Position numbers and translations under genes: made by a program
Source of the DNA: Leclercia adecarboxylata
GTDB lineage: Bacteria > Pseudomonadota > Gammaproteobacteria > Enterobacterales > Enterobacteriaceae
Length of the DNA: 64,000 nt
NCBI RefSeq assembly: GCF_006171285.1
Contig: NZ_CP040889.1
Location: forward strand, 4,340,001 to 4,404,000
Reading direction: 5' to 3'
The notes under the pieces: model-generated
Databases searched by the model: none
What the model saw: only the letters and a program-made list of their open reading frames with translations
Told to the model about the DNA's origin: nothing
Part shown: one piece after another, positions 6,951-15,655 of the stretch
How the letters are laid out: each line of letters opens with the position of its first letter
Position numbering within the stretch: the stretch's first letter is position 1

Positions 6951-7523
6951 ATGGGGGGATTACCAAAGCAGGATATGTTTTGTCGCGAGTACCTCATCGA
7001 TTTAAACGCCACGCAAGCGGCTATTCGGGCGGGGTACAGCGTTAAAACTGCTAACCGCATCGCCGCTCAGCTATTGTCAAAACTTGACATCCAAAACAGA
7101 ATTGCCGAACTCAAGAGTAAGCGCAACGAGGATGTGGGCATTGATGCTGATTATGTGCTCCGGCGCTTGGTTGAAATCGACCAGATGGACGTTCTGGACA
7201 TCCTAAAAGACGATGGAACATTAAAGCCCATATCACAGTGGCCTAAGGTGTGGCGCATTACCCTGCAGGGGATGGACATCTCAACGACCATTCAGGATTT
7301 TGACGAGAAGACCACGGAAACGATCCTCAAAAAGATTAAATGGCCTGACAAGGTTAAAAACCTCGAATTGCTCGGCAAGCATGTGCGCGTGCAGGCATTC
7401 AAAGAGCAGGTGGAGCAGAAGGTCACCGCAACCCACAGCATCATGCCGGTCCCGTCCTGCGATAACGTAGACGACTGGGAAGCGGCAGCACAGAAGCATC
7501 AGAGCGAGGTTCTTGGTGGATGA
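6951..7523 (+). CDS. Terminase small subunit, start now supplied by the IS
   Basis: A 190-residue TerS of the Terminase_2 family with the DNA-recognition helix-turn-helix CREYLIDLNATQAAIRAGYS and a C-terminal tail for contact with the large subunit. It recognises phage DNA to start packaging. The original start lies before the IS (5753). The present frame opens at an ATG within the right end of the IS, reading MGGLPKQDM in place of MALNTKQDM, so the protein length is unchanged. No good ribosome site precedes this ATG, so expression is doubtful. It overlaps the large subunit by four bases. Confidence 0.85.
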   Translation: MGGLPKQDMFCREYLIDLNATQAAIRAGYSVKTANRIAAQLLSKLDIQNRIAELKSKRNEDVGIDADYVLRRLVEIDQMDVLDILKDDGTLKPISQWPKVWRITLQGMDISTTIQDFDEKTTETILKKIKWPDKVKNLELLGKHVRVQAFKEQVEQKVTATHSIMPVPSCDNVDDWEAAAQKHQSEVLGG

Positions 7524-9091
7524 ATTACAAAGCCGTCTGGAAACCCTTGCCGGGATCGCAATCGCTCTCCCTGAGCTGCCCATGTAACGAAATCCTCTAC
7601 GAGGGAACGCGCGGCCCGGGTAAAACTGCCGCGCAGCTGGCGCGCTTTCGTCGCCTGGTCGGTCTGGGCTATGGCTCGTTCTGGCGTGGCGTCATTTTCG
7701 ATACCGAGTATAAAAACCTCACCGACATCATCACCCAGTCAAAGCGTATGTATCGCCTGTTCAACGACGGTGCCCGATATCTGGCCTCAGCATCTGAGCT
7801 GCGCTGGGTGTGGCCGACTGGTGAGGAGCTGCTGTTCCGCTTCGGGAAAGAAGAGGGCGACTACTGGGATTACCACGGCCAGGAGTTCCCGTTTATCGGG
7901 TTTAACGAGCTGACCAAGCAGCAGTCGGGTGAGTTCTACGAGATGATGTTCTCCTGCCGGCGATCATCTTTTCGGCCCGAGAACTACCCGAGGGATGATG
8001 GCTCACTGCTGAAGCCGATTCCACTGGAGACATTCAGCACCACAAACCCGTTTGGCATCGGCCACACATGGGTTAAGAAGCGCTTCATTGAGCCTGCGCC
8101 GCGCGGCACCATCATTCGCGAAACGCAGAAGGTGTTTAACCCTCAGACCGAGCGAGAAGAGGACGTGACGCTGACGCGTGTCGCTATCCACGGCTCGTTC
8201 AAAGAGAACCCGTATCTTGATCCGCAGTACATCGCAACCCTGATGGCCATCAAAGACCCTAACCGGCGCAAAGCCTGGGTAGAGGGTTCGTGGGATGTCA
8301 CCAGCGGTGGTCGCTTTGACCATCTGTGGAATGCCTCGCATCACGTGATTAAGCCGTTCCGCATTCCCGATAGCTGGACGGTTGACCGCTCTCATGACTG
8401 GGGAGAATCGAAGCCGTTCTCCAATCTCTGGTGGGCGCGGGCTGACGGCACCACCGCCGAGCTGCCTGATGGTCGCCAGTTCTGCCCGCCTGCCGGGTCG
8501 CTGATCCTCATTGGCGAGTGGTACGGCTGCCCGCCTGATGAGCTGAACAAAGGGCTGAATATGTCATCCACCAACGTTGCTAAGGGCGTGGCGTGGATTG
8601 ATAAGCGTCTGGTGGGAGAGGAGCTTGCTGAGCCTGAGGAGATAAAACTCAACGGGGTGACGCAGGGGCAGCTGAACATCATGCCCGGTATCTGCAAGAA
8701 GGTTGTTCCCGGACCTGCTGACGGGGCTATCTACAACACCGGTGATGACGAATTATCTATTGCCCAGAAAATGGAATCCCAGGGCGTTAAATGGGTGCCA
8801 TCCAACAAGAAGCCGGGATCGCGTGTGAACGGCGCGGCACTGTTTGCTGACATGCTGGAGGCCGTCATTGAGGGCAAGAAGCTGGAATCAGGTATGCCAG
8901 AGAAACCAGCATTCTACGTTTTTGACTGCTGCCGGGGCTGGATAAGCCGTGTGCCGGTGCTCGTTCGCGACAGTAAGAACCCTGACGATGTAGACACCCA
9001 GCAGGAAGATCACGACTGGGATGGCACGCGCTACGCCGTCCTGCATTCACCGCCGAAGAAAGTCGGCAAAGTCACCAGCCTGAGGCTCTAA
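7520..9091 (+). CDS. Terminase large subunit
   Basis: A 523-residue packaging motor: N-terminal ATPase with Walker A GTRGPGKT near residue 30 and an adenine/Walker B region (EFPFIGFNEL near 125), and a C-terminal RNase-H-like nuclease (DRSHDWGESKP near 290 with acidic residues). It cuts concatemers and drives DNA into the head with the portal. It is coupled to the small subunit by the ATGA overlap and followed after four bases by the portal. No damage is seen. Confidence 0.92.
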   Translation: MNYKAVWKPLPGSQSLSLSCPCNEILYEGTRGPGKTAAQLARFRRLVGLGYGSFWRGVIFDTEYKNLTDIITQSKRMYRLFNDGARYLASASELRWVWPTGEELLFRFGKEEGDYWDYHGQEFPFIGFNELTKQQSGEFYEMMFSCRRSSFRPENYPRDDGSLLKPIPLETFSTTNPFGIGHTWVKKRFIEPAPRGTIIRETQKVFNPQTEREEDVTLTRVAIHGSFKENPYLDPQYIATLMAIKDPNRRKAWVEGSWDVTSGGRFDHLWNASHHVIKPFRIPDSWTVDRSHDWGESKPFSNLWWARADGTTAELPDGRQFCPPAGSLILIGEWYGCPPDELNKGLNMSSTNVAKGVAWIDKRLVGEELAEPEEIKLNGVTQGQLNIMPGICKKVVPGPADGAIYNTGDDELSIAQKMESQGVKWVPSNKKPGSRVNGAALFADMLEAVIEGKKLESGMPEKPAFYVFDCCRGWISRVPVLVRDSKNPDDVDTQQEDHDWDGTRYAVLHSPPKKVGKVTSLRL

Positions 9092-9095
9092 CTCC

Positions 9096-10499
9096 ATGCC
9101 TGATATTTCAACACCCAATCTGGACTATGGGAACATGGTGCAGGCGTGGGACATTAACGACGCCCTGATGGGCGGCACGCTGTACATGCGCCAGCTTGGT
9201 GAGGCTTATCTGCCGCGCTGGCCGAAAGAGGACAAAGAAGATTACAAAAAGCGCCTGGCGGTGGCCACGCTACTTCCTGCCTACGAAGAGACGATCAACC
9301 AGAACGTCGGGCGCGTATTCGCTGAACCAATCCAGTTGGGCGAAAACGTGCCGGACCAGCTGCGTGAGTTCGCGAAAGACGTGGACCTTGAAGGCACCCG
9401 CCTCGATGTATGGGCGCAGGCATTCTTCAGCCTGGCGATGCAGTACGGTCTGTCCCATGCGCTGGTGGACTATCCGCGTGTGGACGCAGAGCAGGTCAGG
9501 ACGAAAGCTGACGAAAAGGCGACCGGCGCGCGCCCGTACGTCACCATGCTGAATCCCCGCCAGGTGATCGGCTGGAAGTCGAAGATGACCGGCGGTAAGG
9601 TCGTGCTCACGTCGCTGCGCATCAAAGAGGTGGTGGTCGAGGATGGTGACGATTTCGGGCAGACAAAGGTCGAGCAGATTCGACTGCTGACGCCCGGGCA
9701 TGTGCAGATTTACCGCAAGGCCACTGGTACTGATGGCCAGGTGGGCTGGGCGCTGCATGAAGAGTGGCAGACCTCCCGCCGGGACATCACCCTGGTCACG
9801 CTCTACACCAAACGCACCGGTTTTATGTGCGGCTCACCGCCGCTGCTCAACATGGCGCTGCTGAACGTCAAGCACTGGCAGAGCCAGAGCGAGCAGGACA
9901 ACATCCTGCACGTCGCCCGGGTGCCCATCCTCACCGTGTTCGGGCTGGAGGAGGGGCAGGAACTGGTAATTGGTTCTTCATCTGCGGCAAGTTTCAATGA
10001 TCGGCAGAAACAGGGCCTCGAGTACGTCGAGCACACCGGCTCCTCCATTGGCGCTGGCAAAGAGTCGCTGGCTGAGCTGGTGGAGCAGATGCGCCAGGCT
10101 GGCGCGAAGCTGCTGCGCACCGACAATACCTCGACCAAGTCCGTAGACCAGACCTCAGAAGAGAAGATGCAGGAGCAGTCCCCGCTCTACACCATGGCAA
10201 CCAGCCTGGAAGACGCGATCGACAACATCCTGCAAATCATGGCCGAGTACATCGGGGAGAAAGACGGCGGCAGTGTCGATGTCCGCACTGAACTGGATGT
10301 CGAGTCGAAAGAGTTCAACCCTCCGGCGGCGCTGGCTATTCAGTCCCTGCGTCAGGGTGGTGATATCCGCCGCGTGGACGCAATCAAGTCATTGCAGAAG
10401 CTGAACATCATTGATGCTGATGCAGATCCCGATATGGTGCTGAGCGAACTGCTGGCTGAATCAGCCTCACTGACCGAACCGCCGCTTAGCGAGGTGTGA
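9096..10499 (+). CDS. Portal protein (DUF4055 family)
   Basis: A 467-residue protein typical of the DUF4055 portal group (MPDISTPNLDYGNMVQAWDINDALMGG start; ATLLPAYEETINQNVGRVFAEP). Portals form the dodecameric ring at one capsid vertex through which DNA passes. Position between TerL and the minor head protein agrees. The C-terminus is acidic and ends directly before the next ATG at 10501. Confidence 0.88.
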   Translation: MPDISTPNLDYGNMVQAWDINDALMGGTLYMRQLGEAYLPRWPKEDKEDYKKRLAVATLLPAYEETINQNVGRVFAEPIQLGENVPDQLREFAKDVDLEGTRLDVWAQAFFSLAMQYGLSHALVDYPRVDAEQVRTKADEKATGARPYVTMLNPRQVIGWKSKMTGGKVVLTSLRIKEVVVEDGDDFGQTKVEQIRLLTPGHVQIYRKATGTDGQVGWALHEEWQTSRRDITLVTLYTKRTGFMCGSPPLLNMALLNVKHWQSQSEQDNILHVARVPILTVFGLEEGQELVIGSSSAASFNDRQKQGLEYVEHTGSSIGAGKESLAELVEQMRQAGAKLLRTDNTSTKSVDQTSEEKMQEQSPLYTMATSLEDAIDNILQIMAEYIGEKDGGSVDVRTELDVESKEFNPPAALAIQSLRQGGDIRRVDAIKSLQKLNIIDADADPDMVLSELLAESASLTEPPLSEV

Positions 10500-10500
10500 T

Positions 10501-11607
10501 ATGGCCCGCTCCGTCAATGATCGCCTTCAGGATGAGACGATAGCGCATGGCCTCTATGTTACCCGCTATGGTAATGGCGTCGCACGGCGCATGGTGGCGC
10601 TGCTGAGCAAGCTGGATGCTGACCTGGCGGCAAAACTGGTGGTGCTGCTGGATGGCAAGCGTGCCGACACCTACAGCGCCCGCCGCCTGGCTTCGCTGCT
10701 GGCTGGTGTGCGTGACCTCAACCAACAGGCATATGAACCGGTTAATGATACTCTGGCGCGGGAACTGACGCGCTACGTTGAATATGAGGCCGGGTATCAG
10801 CTGGACCTGTTCAGCAGCATCATCCCGAAGCAGATCCTTAAGCATGTGCCGTTGCAAAGCATCGCACCTGAGCAGGTCTACGCCGCAGCAGCAGCGCAGC
10901 CATTCCAGGGGAGATTGCTGAAGGAGTGGGGCCAGAAGCTTGAAGCCGACCGGCTGGACAAAATCACAAATGCTGTGCGCTCCGGTTTCCTCCAGGGCGA
11001 GACGGTAGAACAGATTGCCCGGCGCGCTGCTGGCACGCCAAAACTCAACCGTGAAGACGGGGTGATCAACGCATCCCGGCGCGACCTGGCGGTGGTGACC
11101 CGCACCGCGGTGAATCACATGGCCGCCACAGCGCGTCAGGAGTTCGCCCAGGCCAACAGCGATATCGTGAAGGCCAAACAGTGGTCCTCCACGCTCGATA
11201 CGCATACTAGCCAGTGGTGCATAATCCGTGACCGCAAGCTCTACACGCTCGACGGCAAGCCGCTTGGGCATGCGATCCCTTATCTGCGCGGGCCCGGCAA
11301 AATCCACTTCTGCTGTCGCTCCGGTGAAATCCTGATTACCAAATCGTGGGAAGAGCTGCAGATAGCCTCAGGCGAACTGAGCAGCGCTACGCGTGCGTCG
11401 ATGGACGGGCAGGTGCCAGCGCATACCAGCTATGCCGACTGGCTTACCCGGCAACCGTACGCGCGGCAGGAACAGGTGCTGGGCGTAACCCGGGCCATGA
11501 TGCTACGTGACGGCAAAATCACGGTGCCGGAGATGTTTAACGATGCCGGGGAGTTCCTGACCCTGGACGAACTGCGCCGCGTGGATGTGCTGGTGTTAAA
11601 AGGATAA
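10501..11607 (+). CDS. Minor head / head morphogenesis protein (SPP1 gp7-like)
   Basis: A 368-residue protein with the phage Mu F / SPP1 gp7 domain: TRTAVNHMAATARQEFAQANSD then WSSTLDTHTSQWCIIRDRKLYTLDGKPL and GPGKIHFCCRSGEIL, including the conserved H-x-C-C-R motif. Proteins of this family bind the portal and join the procapsid. It follows the portal gene with one base between. Confidence 0.88.
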   Translation: MARSVNDRLQDETIAHGLYVTRYGNGVARRMVALLSKLDADLAAKLVVLLDGKRADTYSARRLASLLAGVRDLNQQAYEPVNDTLARELTRYVEYEAGYQLDLFSSIIPKQILKHVPLQSIAPEQVYAAAAAQPFQGRLLKEWGQKLEADRLDKITNAVRSGFLQGETVEQIARRAAGTPKLNREDGVINASRRDLAVVTRTAVNHMAATARQEFAQANSDIVKAKQWSSTLDTHTSQWCIIRDRKLYTLDGKPLGHAIPYLRGPGKIHFCCRSGEILITKSWEELQIASGELSSATRASMDGQVPAHTSYADWLTRQPYARQEQVLGVTRAMMLRDGKITVPEMFNDAGEFLTLDELRRVDVLVLKG

Positions 11608-11610
11608 TTT

Positions 11611-11820
11611 ATGCGTAACGAAGATTTACACCACGTTGGAGACGGACGCGGTAAGCGACGGGTGTTCGTTAACGGCAACGAGGTCAAACGCTGCATATGG
11701 GCGGATGTTAAGCGAGGAATCGCATGCTTTTACCCATACCCAATTCGGATCCACAAGCGAAAGCGCGATGAAGTCTATACCCGCAAACTGCGCGGCGTAG
11801 TAACCGTCGAATTTATCTAA
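11611..11820 (+). CDS. Small conserved phage protein
   Basis: A 69-residue basic protein (RRVFVNGNEVKRCIWADVKRGIACFYPYPIRIHKRKRDEVYTRKLRG) predicted as a small beta fold. AAAGGATAATTT precedes the ATG. Proteins with the FVNGxEVxxxxxAD pattern recur in head gene clusters of siphoviruses, but their role is unknown. A terminator follows. Confidence 0.6.
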   Translation: MRNEDLHHVGDGRGKRRVFVNGNEVKRCIWADVKRGIACFYPYPIRIHKRKRDEVYTRKLRGVVTVEFI

Positions 11821-11848
11821 CAGGCTGCCTCCGGGCGGCCTTTTTTAT
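11821..11848 (+). terminator. Rho-independent terminator before the scaffold gene
   Basis: GGCTGCC / GGGCGGCC stem followed by TTTTTTT inside the head gene cluster. In an antiterminated late operon it would act mainly in the uninduced lysogen. Confidence 0.65.
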
Positions 11849-11926
11849 GCCTGCCGCTGAGCGGATGCGACGCGGTGACCGGGTCGGATGACCCACTACC
11901 AATGGCCGGAAGGCTGGAGCAAAACA

Positions 11927-12679
11927 ATGAAACTCAAACTCGATGCTAACGGAAATGTGGTCGTTGAAAACGGTATGCCTGTGTACGTCCATGATGACGG
12001 CAAGGAGTTCCCGTTCGATGCAGCCGCAGCGATGACCAAAATCACCTCCCTGAACGGTGAAGCCAAAACTCACCGTGAGGCGAAGGAGGCGGCGGAAGCC
12101 AGTCTCGCGAAATTCGCTGGCATCTCCGACCCGACCAAGGCGCTTGAGGCCCTGGAAATGATGACCAAAATCGACCAGAAGAAGCTGATCGACGCTGGCG
12201 CCGTTGACCAGGTGAAGGCCGAGATCACCAAGGTTTACCAGCAGCAGCTGGACGAAGCGAACGGCAAGACCAAACAGCTCGAAACCCAGCTCTACGACGA
12301 GATGATCGGCGGCCGCTTCGGTGGTTCGAAATTTATCTCCGAGAAGATGGCGATCCCGGCTGAGTTCGTGCGTTCCCACTTCGGCCAGAACTTCAAAATC
12401 GAAGATGGCAAGGTCGTGGCCTACGACGGGCAGGGCAACAAGGTGTTCTCCCGCACCAAGCCCGGCGAACTGGCTGGCTTCGATGAAGCGCTGGAATCCC
12501 TGGTCGAGTTGCATCCGCAGAAAGACTACATCCTCAAAGCGTCCGGCAACAGCGGCGGTGGCTCTCACCAGTCGCAGCATCAGGCCGGGCAGAAAACCAT
12601 GAAACGCGCTGCTTTCGACGCCTTACCGCCAGTTGAACAACAAACGGTAATTGGCGGCGGCACGAGCATCGTTGATTAA
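11927..12679 (+). CDS. Capsid scaffolding protein
   Basis: A 250-residue acidic, helical protein (MKLKLDANGNVVVENGMPVYVHDDG start; long heptad region EAKTHREAKEAAEASLAKF and KAEITKVYQQQLDEANGKTKQLE). This matches scaffolds that precede a P22-like coat gene. The ATG at 11927 follows CTGGAGC. The frame is open 39 bases further upstream without a ribosome site. It guides procapsid assembly and leaves before packaging. Confidence 0.8.
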   Translation: MKLKLDANGNVVVENGMPVYVHDDGKEFPFDAAAAMTKITSLNGEAKTHREAKEAAEASLAKFAGISDPTKALEALEMMTKIDQKKLIDAGAVDQVKAEITKVYQQQLDEANGKTKQLETQLYDEMIGGRFGGSKFISEKMAIPAEFVRSHFGQNFKIEDGKVVAYDGQGNKVFSRTKPGELAGFDEALESLVELHPQKDYILKASGNSGGGSHQSQHQAGQKTMKRAAFDALPPVEQQTVIGGGTSIVD

Positions 12680-12695
12680 CCGAAAGGAAATCTGA

Positions 12696-13832
12696 ATGTC
12701 CAACACCCTCACTGGCCTCATCCCAACCATCTTCACCGCCCTGAATCGCGTATCCCGCGAGCAGGTGGGCTTTATCCCGGCGGTGGCCCGTAACGCCAAA
12801 GCCGATGCCGCGGCTAAAGACCAGACCGTGACCGCACCGGTCGCACCAAAAACCACCACCGTTGATATCACTCCGGCAGCAACCGCGCCAAACGACGGTG
12901 ATCAGAACATTGGTACTGTGGACGTCAAAATCACCAAGTCCAAAATGGCCCCGGTCAAATGGAATGGTGAAGAGCAGCTTGCCATCGGGCCATCTGGTAC
13001 CTATGACATTGTCCTGGCTGACCAGTTCTCTCAGGCGTTCCGCGCTCTGAGCAACGAAATGGACGCTGACCTGGCAGGGCTGGCTTACAAGTCTTCCCGG
13101 GCAGTTGGTGCGCCGAAAGACACCCCGTTCAGCATCAAAGACGACTTGTCTGATGCGGCGAACGCTCGCCAGGTGCTGACTGATAACGGCGCCCCAACCA
13201 CTGACCTGCGCATGGTCCTGGGCGGCGAAGCGATGGCGTCCATCCGTGGTAAACAGTCCGTACTGTTCAAAGCGAACGAAGCCGGTACCGATCAGCTGCT
13301 GCGTGAAGGCATTATTGGTCGTGTGATGGGCTTTAACCTGCACGAATCCGCCAACATCAAGCGCACCGCGAAAAGCTCTGCTGCGGGCTATAAGGTCAAC
13401 GGCGCGAAGAAAGAGGGCGACATCATTGTTGCTATCTCTGCTGGCACTGGCGGTATTGCTGCCGGAACCGCAGTGAAGTTCGATGGCGATGACAACCAGT
13501 ACATGGTCGTAGCGGCAACCTCTTCCACTATCACCATCGGCGCGCCGGGCCTGCGTCAGGATCTTGCAGACCAGGCAACTGTCACTGTGCTGAGCGAGTT
13601 CGCGCCAAACGTTGCCTTTGACCGTAACGCATTCCTGCTGGCTTGCCGTACCCCGGCCATGCCTAAAGGCGGCGATACCGCTGACGACGTGATGAACGTA
13701 ACCGATCCGGTCTCTGGTATCACCTTCCAGATCGCGCTGTATCGCCAGTACCGTCAGGTGCGTTACGAGGTTGGTGTGGCATGGGGTGTGGCATCTGTTC
13801 AGCCTGAACACTCCACCATCATCATGGGTTAA
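12696..13832 (+). CDS. Major capsid protein (P22 gp5-like coat)
   Basis: A 378-residue coat protein with an N-terminal arm (MSNTLTGLIPTIFTALNRVSREQVGFIPAV), central HK97-fold region, an inserted I-domain-like beta stretch (about 230-300: DIIVAISAGTGGIAAGTAVKFDGDD) and C-terminal FQIALYRQYRQVRYEVGVAWG. It is the P22 coat family. The strong GAAAGGAAAT site fits high expression. Confidence 0.88.
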   Translation: MSNTLTGLIPTIFTALNRVSREQVGFIPAVARNAKADAAAKDQTVTAPVAPKTTTVDITPAATAPNDGDQNIGTVDVKITKSKMAPVKWNGEEQLAIGPSGTYDIVLADQFSQAFRALSNEMDADLAGLAYKSSRAVGAPKDTPFSIKDDLSDAANARQVLTDNGAPTTDLRMVLGGEAMASIRGKQSVLFKANEAGTDQLLREGIIGRVMGFNLHESANIKRTAKSSAAGYKVNGAKKEGDIIVAISAGTGGIAAGTAVKFDGDDNQYMVVAATSSTITIGAPGLRQDLADQATVTVLSEFAPNVAFDRNAFLLACRTPAMPKGGDTADDVMNVTDPVSGITFQIALYRQYRQVRYEVGVAWGVASVQPEHSTIIMG

Positions 13833-13835
13833 CCC

Positions 13836-13858
13836 AGGGGGCTTCGGCCCCTTTCTTA
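13836..13858 (+). terminator. Terminator-like hairpin after the coat gene
   Basis: GGGGCTTCGGCCCC hairpin with a UUCG loop followed by TTTCTT. It could set the high coat-to-downstream ratio or stabilise the coat mRNA. Confidence 0.55.
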
Positions 13859-13871
13859 TTCAGGAGGCCCA

Positions 13872-14213
13872 ATGGCCGGATTGACCAAAGAGCAGCGCGC
13901 ACAGCGTGAGGCTGAAAAGCTTGCCGCGCAGAATGGCGCTGAACAAACTCCTGTCCAGCAGGACCAGCAGCAGGACCAGCAGCAGGACCAGCAGCAGGAC
14001 CAGCAGCAGGACCAGCAGCAGGACCAGCAGCAGGACCAGCAGCAGGACCAGCAGCAGGACCAGCAGCAGGACCAGCAGCAGGACCAGCAGGGTGTTGAGC
14101 TTGTGGTGATGGTGCGCGATGAGCCTGAATTTCCCGGCGGCCCGCTGAGCGCTGAGGTTCACCCTGACGAAGTGGATAACTGGCTGGCGCTGGACTGGCG
14201 TCTGGAGGAATAA
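13872..14213 (+). CDS. Repeat-bearing small head protein
   Basis: A 113-residue protein. Residues about 27-71 are eleven tandem copies of Gln-Gln-Asp-Gln, encoded by 11 copies of a 12-bp unit. The N-terminus (MAGLTKEQRAQREAEKLAAQNG) is a basic helix, and the C-terminus (VRDEPEFPGGPLSAEVHPDEVDNWLALDWRLEE) is the conserved part. The length-variable linker suggests a flexible tether. Genes of this type sit between coat and connector in related phages. Role unknown. Confidence 0.7.
   Translation: MAGLTKEQRAQREAEKLAAQNGAEQTPVQQDQQQDQQQDQQQDQQQDQQQDQQQDQQQDQQQDQQQDQQQDQQGVELVVMVRDEPEFPGGPLSAEVHPDEVDNWLALDWRLEE
13957..14090 (+). repeat. 12-bp tandem repeat, 11 copies (VNTR)
   Basis: The unit CAGCAGGACCAG is repeated 11 times with no variation I can see, entirely inside the preceding gene. 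Because 12 is a multiple of three, copy gain or loss changes protein length and never the frame. Confidence 0.95.
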
Positions 14214-14215
14214 CA

Positions 14216-14698
14216 ATGCTGGTTGCCGATCCCCATTCGCCTGACTTCAACAGCTACGCCAGCGTTATTGACCTTCGCACGTTCGCGGCGGGGCGCGGAT
14301 ATGCCGTTCCCGCGGATGATGGCGAATGTGGCCAGATGCTGATGCAGGCGATGGACTATCTGGAAGGCAAGACATGGCGCGGCGCACGCTCCAGTGCATC
14401 ACAGCCGCTATCGTGGCCGCGTGCGGGCGTGCACTTCGACGGCGTTGACCTGCCAGATGACACCATCCCACAGCGCCTGGTTGATGCGCAGTGCCGCCTG
14501 GCTCTCGAATCGCAGGAGATTGATCTCACGCCGTCGGTCGCTGGTGGTGGTGCGGTAACGATGGAACGCGTAGAGGGCGCAGTCACGGTCCAGTACGAAC
14601 CGGGCACGAATAAGGCGGCACCGTCATTCCCCTGGCTCTACTCCTCGTTGCGTGGGCTGGTGGTGGGCGGCAATCAGATTCGCATCGAAAGGGGGTGA
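14216..14698 (+). CDS. Head-tail connector protein (DnaT-like/gp6-type)
   Basis: A 160-residue protein with the pattern of head-completion proteins annotated as DnaT-like (SYASVIDLRTFAAGRGYAVP; ECGQMLMQAMDYLEGKTWRG; IPQRLVDAQCRLALESQEID). It would bind below the portal to close the DNA channel. It is tightly packed with its neighbours (two bases before, ATG overlap after). Confidence 0.75.
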   Translation: MLVADPHSPDFNSYASVIDLRTFAAGRGYAVPADDGECGQMLMQAMDYLEGKTWRGARSSASQPLSWPRAGVHFDGVDLPDDTIPQRLVDAQCRLALESQEIDLTPSVAGGGAVTMERVEGAVTVQYEPGTNKAAPSFPWLYSSLRGLVVGGNQIRIERG

Positions 14699-14699
14699 T

Positions 14700-15053
14700 A
14701 TGCCAATCGACTACCGCCGCATGCGAAACACCGCAACGCGACTGCTGACCGAGAACGGGAAGGCTTATCCGCTTACCCGCGGTGGCGGCACTACCCGCGA
14801 TAAGTTCGGCAAAGAGGTAACCACCCCGGCTATCACTGCGACCGTCACTGGCGTTGTCACTGAATACTCCTCTCGTGAAATAGATGGCTCTCTGATTACT
14901 ACTGGCGATAAAAAGCTGGCGGCCACAGCCGAAACGGAAGTGCGTATTGACGACCGCATCGAGATCGACGGCAAAGCATGGCGGGTGGTGCAGCCTAATC
15001 CGGTTAAGCCTGCCGAGTTACTCATCTCCTACAACATCCAGCTGAGGGCGTGA
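14700..15053 (+). CDS. Head closure / neck protein
   Basis: A 117-residue beta-rich protein (MPIDYRRMRNTATRLLTENG; DGSLITTGDKKLAATAETEV; DDRIEIDGKAWRVVQPNPVKPAE). The pattern fits small head-closure (SPP1 gp16/lambda FII-like) proteins. The start at 14700 follows AAAGGGGGT, with its A overlapping the previous stop region. Assignment rests partly on position. Confidence 0.7.
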   Translation: MPIDYRRMRNTATRLLTENGKAYPLTRGGGTTRDKFGKEVTTPAITATVTGVVTEYSSREIDGSLITTGDKKLAATAETEVRIDDRIEIDGKAWRVVQPNPVKPAELLISYNIQLRA

Positions 15054-15055
15054 CT

Positions 15056-15655
15056 ATGGCCAGCTCTGTTAATCAGCCGTTCCTGGCTGCCATTCAGTTA
15101 TTTATGGATAGTTCGAAGCAGGAGATGGATCAGGTGGTGCGCCGGACGGGCATTAAAATCCTCGCTCAACTGGTTGAAATGTCCCCGGTGGGCCAGCCTG
15201 ATATCTGGCAGGTCAACCAGACCGCGACAGCGTACAATACTGCGGTGCGGGAGCATAACGCGGCCCTTCGCGATGACCCTGCCAACCTGACCAAATCGGG
15301 ACGGCTTAAGCGTGGTCTGCGCGTAAATGACTCGATGGACATCAAAAAGCCTGAGGGTTATGTCGGCGGGCGCTTCAAAAACAACTGGTATGTGGGTTTC
15401 GACAGCCAGCCTACTCAGTCTAACGATACACCGGACGCTTCCGGCCAAGGTTCAAACTCCCGTGGCATGGCGGTGCTCGAGGTGTTCAGGGTGGGCCAGG
15501 TCAGCTCGATTTACTTCACCAACAACATGCCTTACGCCAGGGCTCTGGAAGAGGGTCACTCCACTCAGGCACCGGGCGGCATGGTGCGAGTAACTGCTCT
15601 GGACGCCGCGCAGCTGTTCCGTGAAGCAATGAGCGAGGTGCGTAATGGCCGGTGA
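15056..15655 (+). CDS. Neck/tail-completion protein (HK97 gp10-like)
   Basis: A 199-residue protein (MASSVNQPFLAAIQLFMDSSKQEMDQVVRRTGIKILAQLVEMSPV; later RFKNNWYVGFDS and NNMPYARALEEGHSTQAPGGMVRVTA). The ALEEGHS...PxGMVR block is the signature of HK97 gp10-like proteins, which sit at the head-tail joint. A GTG two codons upstream is an alternative start. It overlaps the next gene by 11 bases. Confidence 0.78.
   Translation: MASSVNQPFLAAIQLFMDSSKQEMDQVVRRTGIKILAQLVEMSPVGQPDIWQVNQTATAYNTAVREHNAALRDDPANLTKSGRLKRGLRVNDSMDIKKPEGYVGGRFKNNWYVGFDSQPTQSNDTPDASGQGSNSRGMAVLEVFRVGQVSSIYFTNNMPYARALEEGHSTQAPGGMVRVTALDAAQLFREAMSEVRNGR

Larger units (their letters stand above)
5771..6964 (+). mobile_element. 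IS3-family insertion sequence (IS407-like), 1194 bp
   Basis: Terminal inverted repeats begin GGTAATCC at 5771 and end GGATTACC at 6964, and continue inward with similarity (GCAG, AGTAGAA). The 4-bp target duplication AAAG is at 5767-5770 and 6965-6968. It carries orfA and orfB overlapping at an A AAA AAG slippery heptamer (6095-6101). OrfA resembles those of the IS407 group. Both frames are open, so it may be active. Confidence 0.9.

Noticed and set aside
12534..13811. 425-codon minus-strand frame opposite the scaffold and coat genes
   Set aside because: It is a shadow of high-GC coat codons; the plus-strand frames match known phage families and have ribosome sites.
13822..14250. Minus-strand frames with long Leu/Val or Ala/Gly/Pro repeats; also a possible CRISPR array
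   Set aside because: They are the complement or other frames of the 12-bp QQDQ repeat. Units are contiguous without spacers, so this is a coding minisatellite and not a CRISPR array.
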